NCBI GenBank assembly: GCA_964560875.1
Contig: CAZLMW010000039.1
Coordinates: 1-62,594 of the forward strand
Reading direction: 5' to 3'
Length of the DNA: 62,594 bases
DNA from: CAZLMW01 sp964560875
GTDB lineage: Bacteria; Myxococcota_A; UBA9042
The position numbers and the translations under genes were made by a program. The notes beneath the pieces are model-generated. The model searched no databases. It saw only the letters and a list, made by a program, of their open reading frames with translations, and was not told the DNA's origin. Positions 25,015 to 34,476 of the stretch are shown in pieces. Position 1 is the first letter of the stretch. The number at the start of each line of letters is the position of its first letter.

Positions 25015-26555
25015 TTCTGAGCGCCCATAGCCCGGAGGTCGAGTCCCGTATCCAGGCCGATTTGTGCGTCATCGGGTCTGGCGCAGGTGGGTCTGTTGTC
25101 GCCGCTGTGGCTGCTGAAGCCGGCATGCGTGTGGTCGTCCTCGAGGCGGGTGGCGTGGTCCTGCCGTCGACGTCCAACCGCCGCGAGGAGTCCATGGTGC
25201 CGCGTCTGTACTGGGACGCAGGAGCGCGCGGCACGCTCGATCGCGCCGTCCGCGTCCACCAGGGCAAGGGCATTGGCGGCTCGACGTTGCACAACCTCAA
25301 CCTTTGCAAACGCATCCCCAAACCGGTGCTCGAAGGGTGGCAACGCACGCGCAAGCTCGATGCCCTCGGCCCCTCGCGATGGGCGTCGCTCTATAAAGAG
25401 GTCGAAGAAACCATCGGCGTGCGGGCGATACCGCAGTCCGAAGCCAGCCGCGTCAACGCTGTGTTGCGCCGCGGAACGGACGCGCTCGGCTGGCGAGGCG
25501 GCCCCTTACATGACAACCGCACGGGCTGCGTGGGCAGTGGATTCTGCGAGCTGGCGTGCAGCTTCGACGCGAAGAACAACGCGCTCAAAGTGTTCATCGT
25601 CCGCGCGATCGAGGCCGGGGCGACCGTCATCCACCACGCGCGTGCCACAGACGTAAATCATCGCGACGGTCGGGTACGCGGCGTGACCGCGATCGCCTGC
25701 GACGACGACGGGAGGCCCAACGGGCGCAAAATAGAGATCGTCACCGAACACGTTTGCGTGAGCGCGTCGGCCACGGCCACGGCTGCCCTCCTCCTTCACT
25801 CGCGTGTGCCTCACCCCAATGACGCGATCGGCGCCACGCTCCGCCTGCATCCCGCGGTTGTTGCCGTCGGTGATTTCGATGAGGAGGTGGCGGCGTGGCG
25901 CGGCGTCCCGCAGACCTGGGAGTGCACGGAGCTGCTGGATTTCGACGCCTCCGAAAAAGGACAAACGGGCCTGCCCGGGGATGGACGTATGTGGATCGTC
26001 CCTGCCACCGCCCATCCGATGGCTGCGGCGACAATGATTCCTGGCGTTGGCGACGCGCACCGCAGCTGGATGGAGCGATTCGCTCACCTCGCTGCCTTCA
26101 CCGCCATGCTGCACGATCGAACCCGCGGACAGGTCGCAGCAGACGGCGACGGCGGCCCGCAGATCGACTATTGGCCCGACGCACCGGACCGTCGCGCGTT
26201 GATGCAAGGCCTCGCGGCGACCGCTCGTCTGCTCTTCGCCGCGGGAGCGCGCCGCGTCATCGTCCCGGGCCGGCTCGGAATCGAGCTCACCTCGGCCTCT
26301 CAGTGTGCCGAACTCGGAACGAAACGGTTGCAGCGTCATGCGATCGAAGTCGCCGCCGTACATCCGATGGGATCGATCGTCATGGACGACGATCCGCGCC
26401 TCGGGGCCGCGGCGAGTACCGGGCGAGTCCACGGCGTTGAGGGTCTTTGGGTAGCCGACGGCTCGCTCTTTCCGACCTCGATCGGGGTACCGCCCCAGCT
26501 CTCGATCTACGCGCTCGGTCTGCACGTCGGGCGCCACCTCGCGAGCGCCGGCTGA
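25011..26555 (+). CDS. GMC-family oxidoreductase
   Basis: A 514-residue FAD-dependent GMC oxidoreductase. The dinucleotide fold is at residues 20-50 (LCVIGSGAGGSVVAAVAAEA, then VVLEAGG). The GMC motif is GKGIGGSTLHNLNLCKR, and the C-terminal signature is HPMGS plus GLWVADGSLFPTSIGVPPQLS. The usual Asn after that signature (GxNP) is Pro (GVPP), so the catalytic pair may be altered. It is coupled to the upstream gene, whose C-terminal domain matches the small subunit that partners such enzymes in gluconate/alcohol dehydrogenases. Electrons would go to a c-type cytochrome or membrane carrier. Substrate unknown. Confidence 0.85.
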   Translation: MILSAHSPEVESRIQADLCVIGSGAGGSVVAAVAAEAGMRVVVLEAGGVVLPSTSNRREESMVPRLYWDAGARGTLDRAVRVHQGKGIGGSTLHNLNLCKRIPKPVLEGWQRTRKLDALGPSRWASLYKEVEETIGVRAIPQSEASRVNAVLRRGTDALGWRGGPLHDNRTGCVGSGFCELACSFDAKNNALKVFIVRAIEAGATVIHHARATDVNHRDGRVRGVTAIACDDDGRPNGRKIEIVTEHVCVSASATATAALLLHSRVPHPNDAIGATLRLHPAVVAVGDFDEEVAAWRGVPQTWECTELLDFDASEKGQTGLPGDGRMWIVPATAHPMAAATMIPGVGDAHRSWMERFAHLAAFTAMLHDRTRGQVAADGDGGPQIDYWPDAPDRRALMQGLAATARLLFAAGARRVIVPGRLGIELTSASQCAELGTKRLQRHAIEVAAVHPMGSIVMDDDPRLGAAASTGRVHGVEGLWVADGSLFPTSIGVPPQLSIYALGLHVGRHLASAG

Positions 26556-26593
26556 AACCTGCCTGCAGATCGCAGCGTGCTTGCCTTTTTCCC

Positions 26594-26622
26594 TTGACAC
26601 CGCAAGCCCAGTCGTAGATAAC
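26594..26622 (+). promoter_or_regulatory. sigma70-like promoter of the str operon
   Basis: A perfect -35 box TTGACA (26594-26599) and GATAAC as -10 (26617-26622) are separated by 17 bases. The transcript would start near 26629 and have a leader of about 350 bases before rpsL. Confidence 0.75.
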
Positions 26623-26715
26623 GCGCGCCCCGCTGTGAGGCAGGTACGCCTTGCACGCCCTTCAGCACCACGTTTTCGACCTCCGGGAAGAAGCAACGCG
26701 GCAATGGAGAGAGGG

Positions 26716-26744
26716 ACCGGGAAACCGGTGCTCCTGACAGGAGC
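26716..26744 (+). promoter_or_regulatory. double hairpin in the rpsL leader
   Basis: ACCGG-GAAA-CCGGT (GNRA tetraloop, 26716-26729) is followed without a gap by GCTCCT-GAC-AGGAGC (26730-26744). The two perfect stems could stack. This is the most ordered part of a ~350-base leader upstream of rpsL. It may bind a ribosomal protein or be a regulatory RNA, or simply protect the mRNA. Confidence 0.55.
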
Positions 26745-26975
26745 TTCAATTCCGACCGGAAGGTGCCAGCGGCAAACCACCGGTCATCCGTCGAGCGCCA
26801 TTCATGGAGCGCGCCGGCAATTGAGGCTTTGGAGCAAGCCGCCAACAACTTACGCCCTGGCGCGCCGACGGAAGCGCGACAAGAAAACGGGGCTACGGAC
26901 CGCCACAAAGCAGGGCGGCCAACGGTGACGATCGTCATCGGGCTCGAGAGGGCCACAGGGATTGGGAGACCAAGA

Positions 26976-27353
26976 ATGCCGACCATCAACCAGCTCGTGC
27001 GCTCGCGACGTCGCCAGAAGCGCCGCAAGACCACCGCACCCGCGCTGCAAAGCTGCCCGCAAAAGCGTGGCGTCTGCACCCGCGTCTACACGACCACGCC
27101 CAAGAAGCCGAACTCGGCGCTGCGCAAGGTCGCCCGTGTCCGTCTCAGCAACGGGATCGAGGTCACGAGCTACATCCCCGGCGTCGGCCACAACCTGCAG
27201 GAGCACAGCATCGTCCTCATCCGAGGCGGTCGTGTGAAAGACCTGCCGGGCGTTCGCTACCACATCATCCGCGGCACGCTTGACGCGACCGGCGTGGCCG
27301 ACCGCAACCGCGGCCGCAGCAAGTACGGCACGAAGCGTCCCAAGCAGAAATAA
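26976..27353 (+). CDS. rpsL: 30S ribosomal protein S12
   Basis: 125 residues; first gene of the str operon. It shapes the decoding centre. PKKPNSALRKVARVRLS and VKDLPGVRYHIIRG are both conserved, including the Lys residues that change in streptomycin resistance, so the predicted type is sensitive. ATG 26976 begins the canonical MPTINQLV; the frame is open far upstream but that part is leader. Confidence 0.97.
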   Translation: MPTINQLVRSRRRQKRRKTTAPALQSCPQKRGVCTRVYTTTPKKPNSALRKVARVRLSNGIEVTSYIPGVGHNLQEHSIVLIRGGRVKDLPGVRYHIIRGTLDATGVADRNRGRSKYGTKRPKQK

Positions 27354-27406
27354 GCGGGCTCCGAGCCTGACCGAACGCAAGCAAGAACGAGACTGGAGAC
27401 ACACAG

Positions 27407-27880
27407 ATGCCACGTCGTAGAGCAGTACCCAAGCGCATCCCCGTTCCCGACACGAAGTACGGGGACGTGCTTGTCGCGAAGTTCATCAACAACCTCATGG
27501 TCGACGGCAAGAAGTCGACCGCCGAGAAGGTGATGTACGACGCGTTCGACAAGATCAGCGCGCGCGCCAAGACCGAAGACCCGGTCGCCGTGTTCAAGAA
27601 GGCGCTCGACAACGTCCGCCCGCAGGTCGAGGTGAAGTCGCGCCGCGTCGGTGGTTCGACCTACCAGGTCCCCGTCGAAGTCCGCCCCGAGCGCCGCACC
27701 GCGCTCGCGATTCGCTGGATCCTCACGTTCGCCCGCAACCGCGGCGAAAAAGGCATGTCCGAAAAGCTTGCCAACGAGCTGCTCGACGCCAGCCAGATGC
27801 GTGGCGCTTCGGTGAAGCGTCGCGAAGACACCCACCGCATGGCCGACGCCAACAAGGCGTTCGCCCACTACCGCTGGTAA
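27407..27880 (+). CDS. rpsG: 30S ribosomal protein S7
   Basis: 157 residues, normal for the family. It nucleates assembly of the 16S rRNA 3' major domain and lines the E site. MPRRRAVPKR, KFINNLMVDGKKSTAEKV, GGSTYQVPVEV and KRREDTHRMADANKAFAHYRW are diagnostic. S7 is the usual autogenous repressor of this operon. Confidence 0.97.
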   Translation: MPRRRAVPKRIPVPDTKYGDVLVAKFINNLMVDGKKSTAEKVMYDAFDKISARAKTEDPVAVFKKALDNVRPQVEVKSRRVGGSTYQVPVEVRPERRTALAIRWILTFARNRGEKGMSEKLANELLDASQMRGASVKRREDTHRMADANKAFAHYRW

Positions 27881-27934
27881 GGCCAGCCTCGGCCCGGCAG
27901 TGGGAAGGCCCACCGCGCCCCAGGAAGAATCGTC

Positions 27935-30013
27935 ATGCCTCGCACGGTCCCGCTAAAGCAGATTCGCAATATCGGCATCATGGCCCACATCGATGCCGGT
28001 AAGACGACCACGACCGAGCGCATCCTGTACTACACGGGGCGCAGTCATAAAATCGGAGAGGTCCACGACGGCGCCGCCACCATGGATTTCATGGAGCAGG
28101 AGCAGGAGCGCGGGATCACGATCACCAGCGCTGCGACGCAGTGCCAGTGGCGCGACTGGACCATCAACATCATCGACACCCCCGGGCACGTCGACTTCAC
28201 GATCGAAGTCGAGCGAGCGCTGCGCGTCCTTGATGGCGCGGTCGGCGTGTTCTGCGCGGTCGGCGGTGTTGAGCCGCAGTCCGAGACGGTGTGGCGCCAG
28301 GCCAACCGCTACAAGGTTCCCCGCATCGCGTTCGTCAACAAGATGGACCGCACCGGCGCCGACTTTCTGAGCGTCGTTGACCAGATGAAGGAGCGCCTCG
28401 GTGCCAACCCGGTGCCTGTGCAGCTGCCGATCGGCGCCGAAGAGCACTTCAAGGGTGTTGTCGACCTCGTCGAAAACCGCGCCATCGTGTGGGACGAAGA
28501 GACCCTCGGCGCCAGCTACCACTATGAAGATGTGCCGGCCGACATGGCCGAGCTGGTCGAGACCAAGCGCGCCGAGATGGTCGAGCAGATCGTCGAGTGT
28601 GATGACGCGCTGATGGAGAAGTACCTTGAGGGCGAAGAGCCCACGGTCGACGAGCTCAAGAACGCGATTCGCATCGCCACCTTGCAGTTGACCATCCAGC
28701 CGGTTCTGTGCGGCACCGCGTTCAAGAACAAGGGCGTACAGCCGCTGCTCGACGGAATCTGCACGTTCCTGCCGAGCCCGCTTGAGGTTCCGGCCATCGA
28801 AGGCACCGACCCTGACGACGACAGCGTCACGCTGGTCCGCCAGGCTGACGACAGCGAGCCCTTCTCGGCGCTGGCGTTCAAGCTCTGGAGCGACCCCTTC
28901 GTCGGTCACCTGACCTACGTTCGCGTCTACTCAGGTACCGCCACGGTCGGCGATCAGGTGCTCAACGCCAACAACGGCAAACGCGAGCGCCTTGGCCGCA
29001 TCATGAAGATGCACGCCGACAAGCGCGAAGAGGTCAAAGAGATCCACGCCGGCGATATCGTCGCGGTCTCGGGCCTCAAGGACGTCGTCACAGGGCACAC
29101 GCTCTGCGCGCGGAACAAGCCGATCTCGCTTGAGTCGATGAGCTTCCCCGATCCGGTGCTCTCGGTCGCCATCGAGCCGGACTCCAAGCGTGAAGAAGAC
29201 AAGCTGTCCAACGGCCTGGGCAAGCTCAGCCGCGAGGATCCGTCCTTCCAGGTCCGCACCGACCACGACACGGGGCAGACCATTATCTCGGGCATGGGCG
29301 AGCTTCACCTCGAGGTCATCGTTGACCGCCTCAAGCGCGAGTTCAACGTGGCGGCCCAGGTCGGCGCTCCGCAAGTCGCTTACCGCGAGACCATCACCCA
29401 AGACGTCGAGGTCGACCACAAGTTCTCCAAGCAGACCGGTGGCCGCGGCCAGTACGCCCACGTTTGCCTGCGCGTCACCCCGCGCGGGCGCGGCGAAGGC
29501 TTCGAGTACGTCGACAGCATCAAGGGCGGCGTGGTTCCGCGCGAGTACATCCCCGCGGTCGGCAAGGGCTGCGAGGACGCGATGGCCAACGGCCTCATCT
29601 ACGGCTACCCGATGGTCGATGTGGGTGTCGAGCTCTACTACGGCAGCTACCACGACGTCGATTCGTCCGAAATGGCGTTCCGTACCTGCGCGTCGATGGC
29701 CATGAAAGAGGCCGCGCGCAGGGGCAAAGCGGTGCTTCTCGAGCCGATCTTCAGCATCGAGATCGTCACCCCCGAGGAGTACATGGGCGCCGTTATCGGT
29801 GACCTGAACTCGCGTCGCGGCAAGATCGCCAACCTCGATGATCGCGCCGGCGGCAAGGTCATCACCGGCGAGCTGCCCCTGGCCGAGAGCTTCGGCTACG
29901 TCGGCGACCTTCGTTCGCTGACCCAGGGCCGCGCCAACTACACGATGCAATTCGCCCACTACGCACCGACGCCCCGCGCGTTGGTCGAAAAGATGCTCAA
30001 GAAGGCTTCCTAG
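27935..30013 (+). CDS. fusA: elongation factor G
   Basis: 692 residues; the canonical translocation GTPase. AHIDAGKTTTTERIL (P-loop), MEQEQERGITITSA (switch I), DTPGHVDF with the catalytic His, NKMD, and the domain IV motif QTGGRGQYAHV are all present. It differs from the paralogue at 16881, which has lost the switch II His. No tuf gene follows, although tuf is often found between fusA and rpsJ. Confidence 0.98.
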   Translation: MPRTVPLKQIRNIGIMAHIDAGKTTTTERILYYTGRSHKIGEVHDGAATMDFMEQEQERGITITSAATQCQWRDWTINIIDTPGHVDFTIEVERALRVLDGAVGVFCAVGGVEPQSETVWRQANRYKVPRIAFVNKMDRTGADFLSVVDQMKERLGANPVPVQLPIGAEEHFKGVVDLVENRAIVWDEETLGASYHYEDVPADMAELVETKRAEMVEQIVECDDALMEKYLEGEEPTVDELKNAIRIATLQLTIQPVLCGTAFKNKGVQPLLDGICTFLPSPLEVPAIEGTDPDDDSVTLVRQADDSEPFSALAFKLWSDPFVGHLTYVRVYSGTATVGDQVLNANNGKRERLGRIMKMHADKREEVKEIHAGDIVAVSGLKDVVTGHTLCARNKPISLESMSFPDPVLSVAIEPDSKREEDKLSNGLGKLSREDPSFQVRTDHDTGQTIISGMGELHLEVIVDRLKREFNVAAQVGAPQVAYRETITQDVEVDHKFSKQTGGRGQYAHVCLRVTPRGRGEGFEYVDSIKGGVVPREYIPAVGKGCEDAMANGLIYGYPMVDVGVELYYGSYHDVDSSEMAFRTCASMAMKEAARRGKAVLLEPIFSIEIVTPEEYMGAVIGDLNSRRGKIANLDDRAGGKVITGELPLAESFGYVGDLRSLTQGRANYTMQFAHYAPTPRALVEKMLKKAS

Positions 30014-30049
30014 CGTTACCGCCGAGCCTACGAGAACAAGGAGCAAACA

Positions 30050-30358
<309 letters not shown>

Positions 30359-30416
30359 TTTCCTGCGCGGACACCCGGGCCCCGAACGCACGAACATCCC
30401 ACACGGGAGAAAGACG

Positions 30417-31040
30417 ATGCCAACCGTCAAGATTATCAATACAAACGGACAAGAGCAGGGCGAGTTGGAGCTTGCCGACGCCATCTTTGGCGCCGAGGTC
30501 AAGCCGCACCTGCACTGGGAAGTCGTCAAAGCGCAGCTTGCCAACCGCCGCCAAGGCACGCACAGCACGCGCAACCGCTCCGCCGTCAAAGGCAGCGGGA
30601 TGAAGATCTACCGCCAGAAAGGCACCGGCCGCGCCCGCCACGGCGACCGCAAGGCCCCGATCTTCAAGGGTGGCGGCGTCGCCCACGGCCCGCAGCCCCG
30701 CAGCTACCAGCAGCGCGTGCCCAAGAAGGTGCGTCGCGCGGCCCTCTGCTCGGCCCTGACCACGCGCACGGCGGGCGGCAACCTCATCGTGCTCGACCAG
30801 TGGACGATGAACGCCCCGAAGACCGGCGCCGCGGCGAAGGTCCTCGAGAGGCTGGGCACCAGCAAGGTCCTCGTCGTCACCGGCACCGAGAACACGAACG
30901 TGCACCTGTCGCTGCGCAACATCCCCGACGCGAAGTACATCCGCGCCGAGGGTGTCAACGTCTACGACGTGCTCAAGTACGACCACCTGATCCTGACCGT
31001 CGACGGCGCCAAGGCGCTCGAAGCGCGGCTGTCGGCCTAG
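30417..31040 (+). CDS. rplD: 50S ribosomal protein L4
   Basis: 207 residues. QGTHSTRNRSAVKGSGMKIY and QKGTGRARHGDRKAPIFKGG make the loop that lines the peptide exit tunnel. L4 is the classical regulator of the S10 operon. It follows rpsJ directly, without rplC. An SD-like GGGAGAAAG precedes ATG 30417. Confidence 0.96.
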   Translation: MPTVKIINTNGQEQGELELADAIFGAEVKPHLHWEVVKAQLANRRQGTHSTRNRSAVKGSGMKIYRQKGTGRARHGDRKAPIFKGGGVAHGPQPRSYQQRVPKKVRRAALCSALTTRTAGGNLIVLDQWTMNAPKTGAAAKVLERLGTSKVLVVTGTENTNVHLSLRNIPDAKYIRAEGVNVYDVLKYDHLILTVDGAKALEARLSA

Positions 31041-31089
31041 GCACCGACGAGCCGGGCCGACGCCAACACGACGACGAACGGAGCACGCT

Positions 31090-31383
31090 ATGCGACTTCA
31101 CAACACGCAAATCCTGATTCGCCCGCTGATCACCGAGAAGAACAACCTCCTTCGCGAGGAACTCAACGAGTACGTCTTTGAAGTGCACGCCGAAGCGAAC
31201 AAGAACCAGATCAAGACCGCCGTTGAAGAGCTCTTCGCGGTCAAGGTCACCAACGTCCGCACCGCCATCCAGCGTGGCAAGCAGCGGCGCGTCGGCCGCT
31301 TCACGGGCTACCGCCGTAACTACAAGAAGGCGTTCGTGACCCTTCGTGGCAACGAGTCGATCGACTTCTTCGAGGGTGTCTAG
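31090..31383 (+). CDS. rplW: 50S ribosomal protein L23
   Basis: 97 residues. LIRPLITEKNNLLRE and YVFEVHAEANKNQIKTAVEE are typical. L23 sits at the tunnel exit and docks trigger factor and SRP. Spacing to neighbours (49 and 75 bases) is normal for the operon. Confidence 0.96.
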   Translation: MRLHNTQILIRPLITEKNNLLREELNEYVFEVHAEANKNQIKTAVEELFAVKVTNVRTAIQRGKQRRVGRFTGYRRNYKKAFVTLRGNESIDFFEGV

Positions 31384-31458
31384 GACCGCATCAAGCGGCA
31401 CCTGGCTACACGAGACGAACCGATAGGCAGCTGAACCAAAGAGATTGGGGATAGAGCA

Positions 31459-32289
31459 ATGGCCATTAAGAAGCACAAACCGATGACGCCGGGCAAGCGT
31501 CAGCTGATGACTTCCGACTTCAAGGAAATCACCCGCGACCGGCCCGAAAAGTCGCTCACCGCGCCGCTCAAGAGCACCGGTGGACGCAACAACAAAGGTC
31601 GGATGACCTCGCGTCACCGCGGCGGCGGCCACAAGCGTCGGTACCGCATCATCGACTTCAAGCGCGACAAGGTCGGCGTGCCGGCGACGATCGCGCACAT
31701 CGAATACGACCCCAACCGCACGGCCCGCATCGCGCTGCTCCACTACAAGGACGGCGAGAAGCGCTACATCCTGGCGCCCAACGGCCTGACCGTCGGCGAC
31801 ACGGTTGTCAGCAGCAGCAACGCCGACATCAAGCCCGGCAACACGCTGCCGCTCGCGTCCATCCCGGTTGGTACCGTCGTGCACGCTGTCGAGATGAAGG
31901 TCGGCAAGGGCGCACAGCTCTGCCGCTCCGCCGGCTCCAGCGCCCAGTTGATGGCGCTCGAAGGCAAGCACGCCACGCTGCGTCTGCCGTCCGGCGAGAT
32001 GCGCAAGGTTATCGCTCGGTGCCGCGCCACCATCGGCATCGTCGGCAACCAGGAACACAAGAACGAGAACCTCGGCAAAGCCGGCCGAACCCGTTGGCTG
32101 GGTCGTCGTCCGAGCGTTCGCGGTGTCGCGATGAACCCTGTCGATCACCCCCTCGGTGGTGGCGAAGGGCGCAGCAGCGGTGGCCGTCACCCGGTCACAC
32201 CCTGGGGCAAGCCAACGCTTGGCTCGCGTACCCGTAACAACAAGCGCAGCGACAAGCTCATTGTCGCCCGCCGCAAGAAAAAGCGCTAA
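31459..32289 (+). CDS. rplB: 50S ribosomal protein L2
   Basis: 276 residues. The C-terminal RGVAMNPVDHPLGGGEGR carries the conserved His near the peptidyl transferase centre. KPMTPGKRQLMTSDFKEIT and GGRNNKGRMTSRHRGGGHKR are also diagnostic. L2 is needed for subunit association and peptidyl transfer. Confidence 0.98.
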   Translation: MAIKKHKPMTPGKRQLMTSDFKEITRDRPEKSLTAPLKSTGGRNNKGRMTSRHRGGGHKRRYRIIDFKRDKVGVPATIAHIEYDPNRTARIALLHYKDGEKRYILAPNGLTVGDTVVSSSNADIKPGNTLPLASIPVGTVVHAVEMKVGKGAQLCRSAGSSAQLMALEGKHATLRLPSGEMRKVIARCRATIGIVGNQEHKNENLGKAGRTRWLGRRPSVRGVAMNPVDHPLGGGEGRSSGGRHPVTPWGKPTLGSRTRNNKRSDKLIVARRKKKR

Positions 32290-32340
32290 GACGCGATGCC
32301 TCAAGGGGCTCGCTAAGCACCCGGCATATCGGAGAAAACG

Positions 32341-32619
32341 ATGCCACGTTCACTGAAGAAAGGTCCGTTCTGCGACAACCACCTCCTCAAGAAGGTGGGA
32401 GAAGCCAACCGGACCGGCAACAAGCGCCCGATCAAGACCTGGTCGCGCCGTTCGACGATCTTCCCCGAGTTCGTGGGCCACAACTTCATGGTCCACAACG
32501 GCCGCAAGTTCGTGCCGGTGTTCGTCACCGAGAACATGGTCGGTCACAAGCTCGGCGAGTTCGCCCCGACCCGCACGTTCTACGGCCACGCCGCGGACAA
32601 GAAGGTTCGGCGCCGTTAG
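32341..32619 (+). CDS. rpsS: 30S ribosomal protein S19
   Basis: 92 residues. MPRSLKKGPFCDNHLLKKV and HNGRKFVPVFVTENMVGHKL match S19, which pairs with S13 in the 30S head. Length and start are standard. Confidence 0.97.
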   Translation: MPRSLKKGPFCDNHLLKKVGEANRTGNKRPIKTWSRRSTIFPEFVGHNFMVHNGRKFVPVFVTENMVGHKLGEFAPTRTFYGHAADKKVRRR

Positions 32620-32690
32620 TCGACAACGCGGTGTCTTTATCGAGCCGCGTCGCCTGACGAACCAGAGCCCTCCACCCAACGGAGCAGAAA

Positions 32691-33026
32691 ATGACCACCA
32701 CAAAGGCCAAGCTCAGCTACCTGCGCGTCGCGCCCCGCAAGGCGCGGATCGTCGCCGACCTCATCCGCGGCAAGAACGCCGCCGAAGCGCTCGACATCCT
32801 GGCGTTCACCGTCAAGAAGTCGGCCGAACCCATCCGCAAGCTGCTCGACAGCGCGGTGTCCAACGCCGTGACGAACCATGCGATGGACGCCGACGCGCTC
32901 TACGTCCGCGAGGTCTACGTCGACCAGGCGCCGACCATCAAGCGATGGCGTCCGCGTGCGATGGGCCGTGCGACCCGCATCGAAAAGAAGCAGAGCCACG
33001 TAACCCTCGTGCTTGGCATCCGCTAG
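32691..33026 (+). CDS. rplV: 50S ribosomal protein L22
   Basis: 111 residues. LRVAPRKARIVADLIRGK and MGRATRIEKKQSHVTLVL (end of the tunnel-lining hairpin) identify L22. AGGAG-like purines precede ATG 32691. Confidence 0.97.
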   Translation: MTTTKAKLSYLRVAPRKARIVADLIRGKNAAEALDILAFTVKKSAEPIRKLLDSAVSNAVTNHAMDADALYVREVYVDQAPTIKRWRPRAMGRATRIEKKQSHVTLVLGIR

Positions 33027-33065
33027 CGCGACACGAACGACACGAAACGGAACAAGGAGTTCATC

Positions 33066-33713
33066 GTGGGACAGAAAACGCATCCGAACGGCCTCCGCCT
33101 GGGCGTCACCCGGACCTGGAGCAGCAAGTGGTTCGAGGAAAAGAAGTACGCTGAATGGCTGCACGAGGACCTCGCGATCCGCAAGCTCATCAAGAAGCGC
33201 ATGCACCACGCGGGCATCTCGCGCATCGACATCGAGCGCCGCGCGCGCCAGGTGAAGATCGGCGTGCACACCGCGCGTCCCGGCATCCTGATTGGCCCCA
33301 AGGGCAAGGAAGCCGAGAAGCTGAAGGTCGAGATCGCCAAGATCAGCACCGGCGAGGTCTACCTGAGCATCCACGAAGTGCGGCGCGCCGAAACGGACGC
33401 GCAGCTCGTCGCGGAGAACATCGGCACGCAGCTCGTTCGCCGAGTCGCCTTCCGCCGCGCCATGCGCAAAGCCATGCAGGCCGCGCAGAAGTTCGGCGTC
33501 AAGGGCATTCGGGTGGCGTGCAAGGGCCGTCTCGGTGGCGCTGAAATGGGCCGCTACGAGTGGTACCGCGAAGGCCGAGTTCCGCTGCACACGCTGCGCG
33601 CCGACATCCAGTACGGCGAGCACATGGCGCTGACGACCTACGGCGCGATCGGCGTGAAGTGCTGGATTTACCACGGTGACGTCATCCCCGAGAAGGCGGC
33701 GCCGCAGCAGTAA
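33066..33713 (+). CDS. rpsC: 30S ribosomal protein S3
   Basis: 215 residues starting with GTG 33066, preceded by AAGGAG. MGQKTHPNGLRLGVTRTWSS, the KH domain GPKGKEAEKLKVEI, and RTEMGRYEWYREGRVPLHTL-like C-terminal sequence fit S3, part of the mRNA entry helicase. Confidence 0.97.
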   Translation: MGQKTHPNGLRLGVTRTWSSKWFEEKKYAEWLHEDLAIRKLIKKRMHHAGISRIDIERRARQVKIGVHTARPGILIGPKGKEAEKLKVEIAKISTGEVYLSIHEVRRAETDAQLVAENIGTQLVRRVAFRRAMRKAMQAAQKFGVKGIRVACKGRLGGAEMGRYEWYREGRVPLHTLRADIQYGEHMALTTYGAIGVKCWIYHGDVIPEKAAPQQ

Positions 33714-33800
33714 ACGAGCCCCGAGCTCGGGACGTTCATTTCGTCCGACGAGACGACGCCGAGCCTCCGGGCAAGGCACTGACGAAACGGAGAAGAGACC

Positions 33801-34220
33801 ATGTTGGCACCCAAACGGATCCGCTGGCGCAAGGTTCAGAAGGGTCGTAATCGCGGCAAAGCGTCGCGCGGCTGTGACGTGTCGTTTGGCAACTGGGGCC
33901 TGCAGGCCACCTCGCCAGGCCGGCTCAACAGCGCGCAGATCGAGTCCGCTCGTATCGCGATGACCCGCCACATGAAGCGCGGCGCGAAGATCTGGATTCG
34001 GGTCTTCCCCCACAAGCCGGTCAGCAAGAAGCCCGCCGAAACCCGAATGGGTAAGGGTAAGGGCGGCCCCGATCACTGGGTCGCCGTTATCAAGCCCGGC
34101 CACATGCTGTACGAAATCCAGTCCGACGACGCGCAGTTGGTCCGCGAGGCGTTCACCCTCGCCGGTCACAAGCTCCCGCTCAGCTGGCAGATCGTCAAAC
34201 GCGACGAGATCCGGCTGTAA
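33801..34220 (+). CDS. rplP: 50S ribosomal protein L16
   Basis: 139 residues. MLAPKRIRWRKVQKGRNRG, KIWIRVFPHKPVSKKP and RMGKGKGGPDHWVAVIKPG are typical of L16, which contacts the A-site tRNA elbow. AGAAGAGA precedes the ATG. Confidence 0.97.
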   Translation: MLAPKRIRWRKVQKGRNRGKASRGCDVSFGNWGLQATSPGRLNSAQIESARIAMTRHMKRGAKIWIRVFPHKPVSKKPAETRMGKGKGGPDHWVAVIKPGHMLYEIQSDDAQLVREAFTLAGHKLPLSWQIVKRDEIRL

Positions 34221-34256
34221 GTCCGCGAGGACGGACCCGCCGACGAGGAACGAGCG

Positions 34257-34475
34257 ATGTATAAGAAGAGCGTGATCAACGAGATGACCGTGGCAGAGCT
34301 GCGGCGCGCCGAAGGTGAGATGCGGGAAGAGGTCTTCCGGCTCCGCTTTCAGCACCACACCGGTCAGCTGCAGAACCCGATGAAGCTGCGCGACGCCCGT
34401 CGCGGCCTGGCTCGCGTCCTGACCCGTATCCGCATGTTCGAGCACGGTGACGTGACGACGATGAAGGAGGCCTGA
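34257..34475 (+). CDS. rpmC: 50S ribosomal protein L29
   Basis: 72 residues. Two helices with EMTVAELRRAEGEMREEVF and the conserved LRFQHHTGQLQNPMKLRDAR loop identify L29, a tunnel-exit protein. Its stop is one base before the start of rpsQ; GAAGGAGG at its end serves as the ribosome binding site of rpsQ. Confidence 0.95.
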   Translation: MYKKSVINEMTVAELRRAEGEMREEVFRLRFQHHTGQLQNPMKLRDARRGLARVLTRIRMFEHGDVTTMKEA

Positions 34476-34476
34476 G

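Noticed and set aside
26763..26975. N-terminal extension of S12 in the open frame upstream
   Set aside because: S12 begins at the canonical MPTINQLV; the upstream translation has no similarity and lies in the leader.
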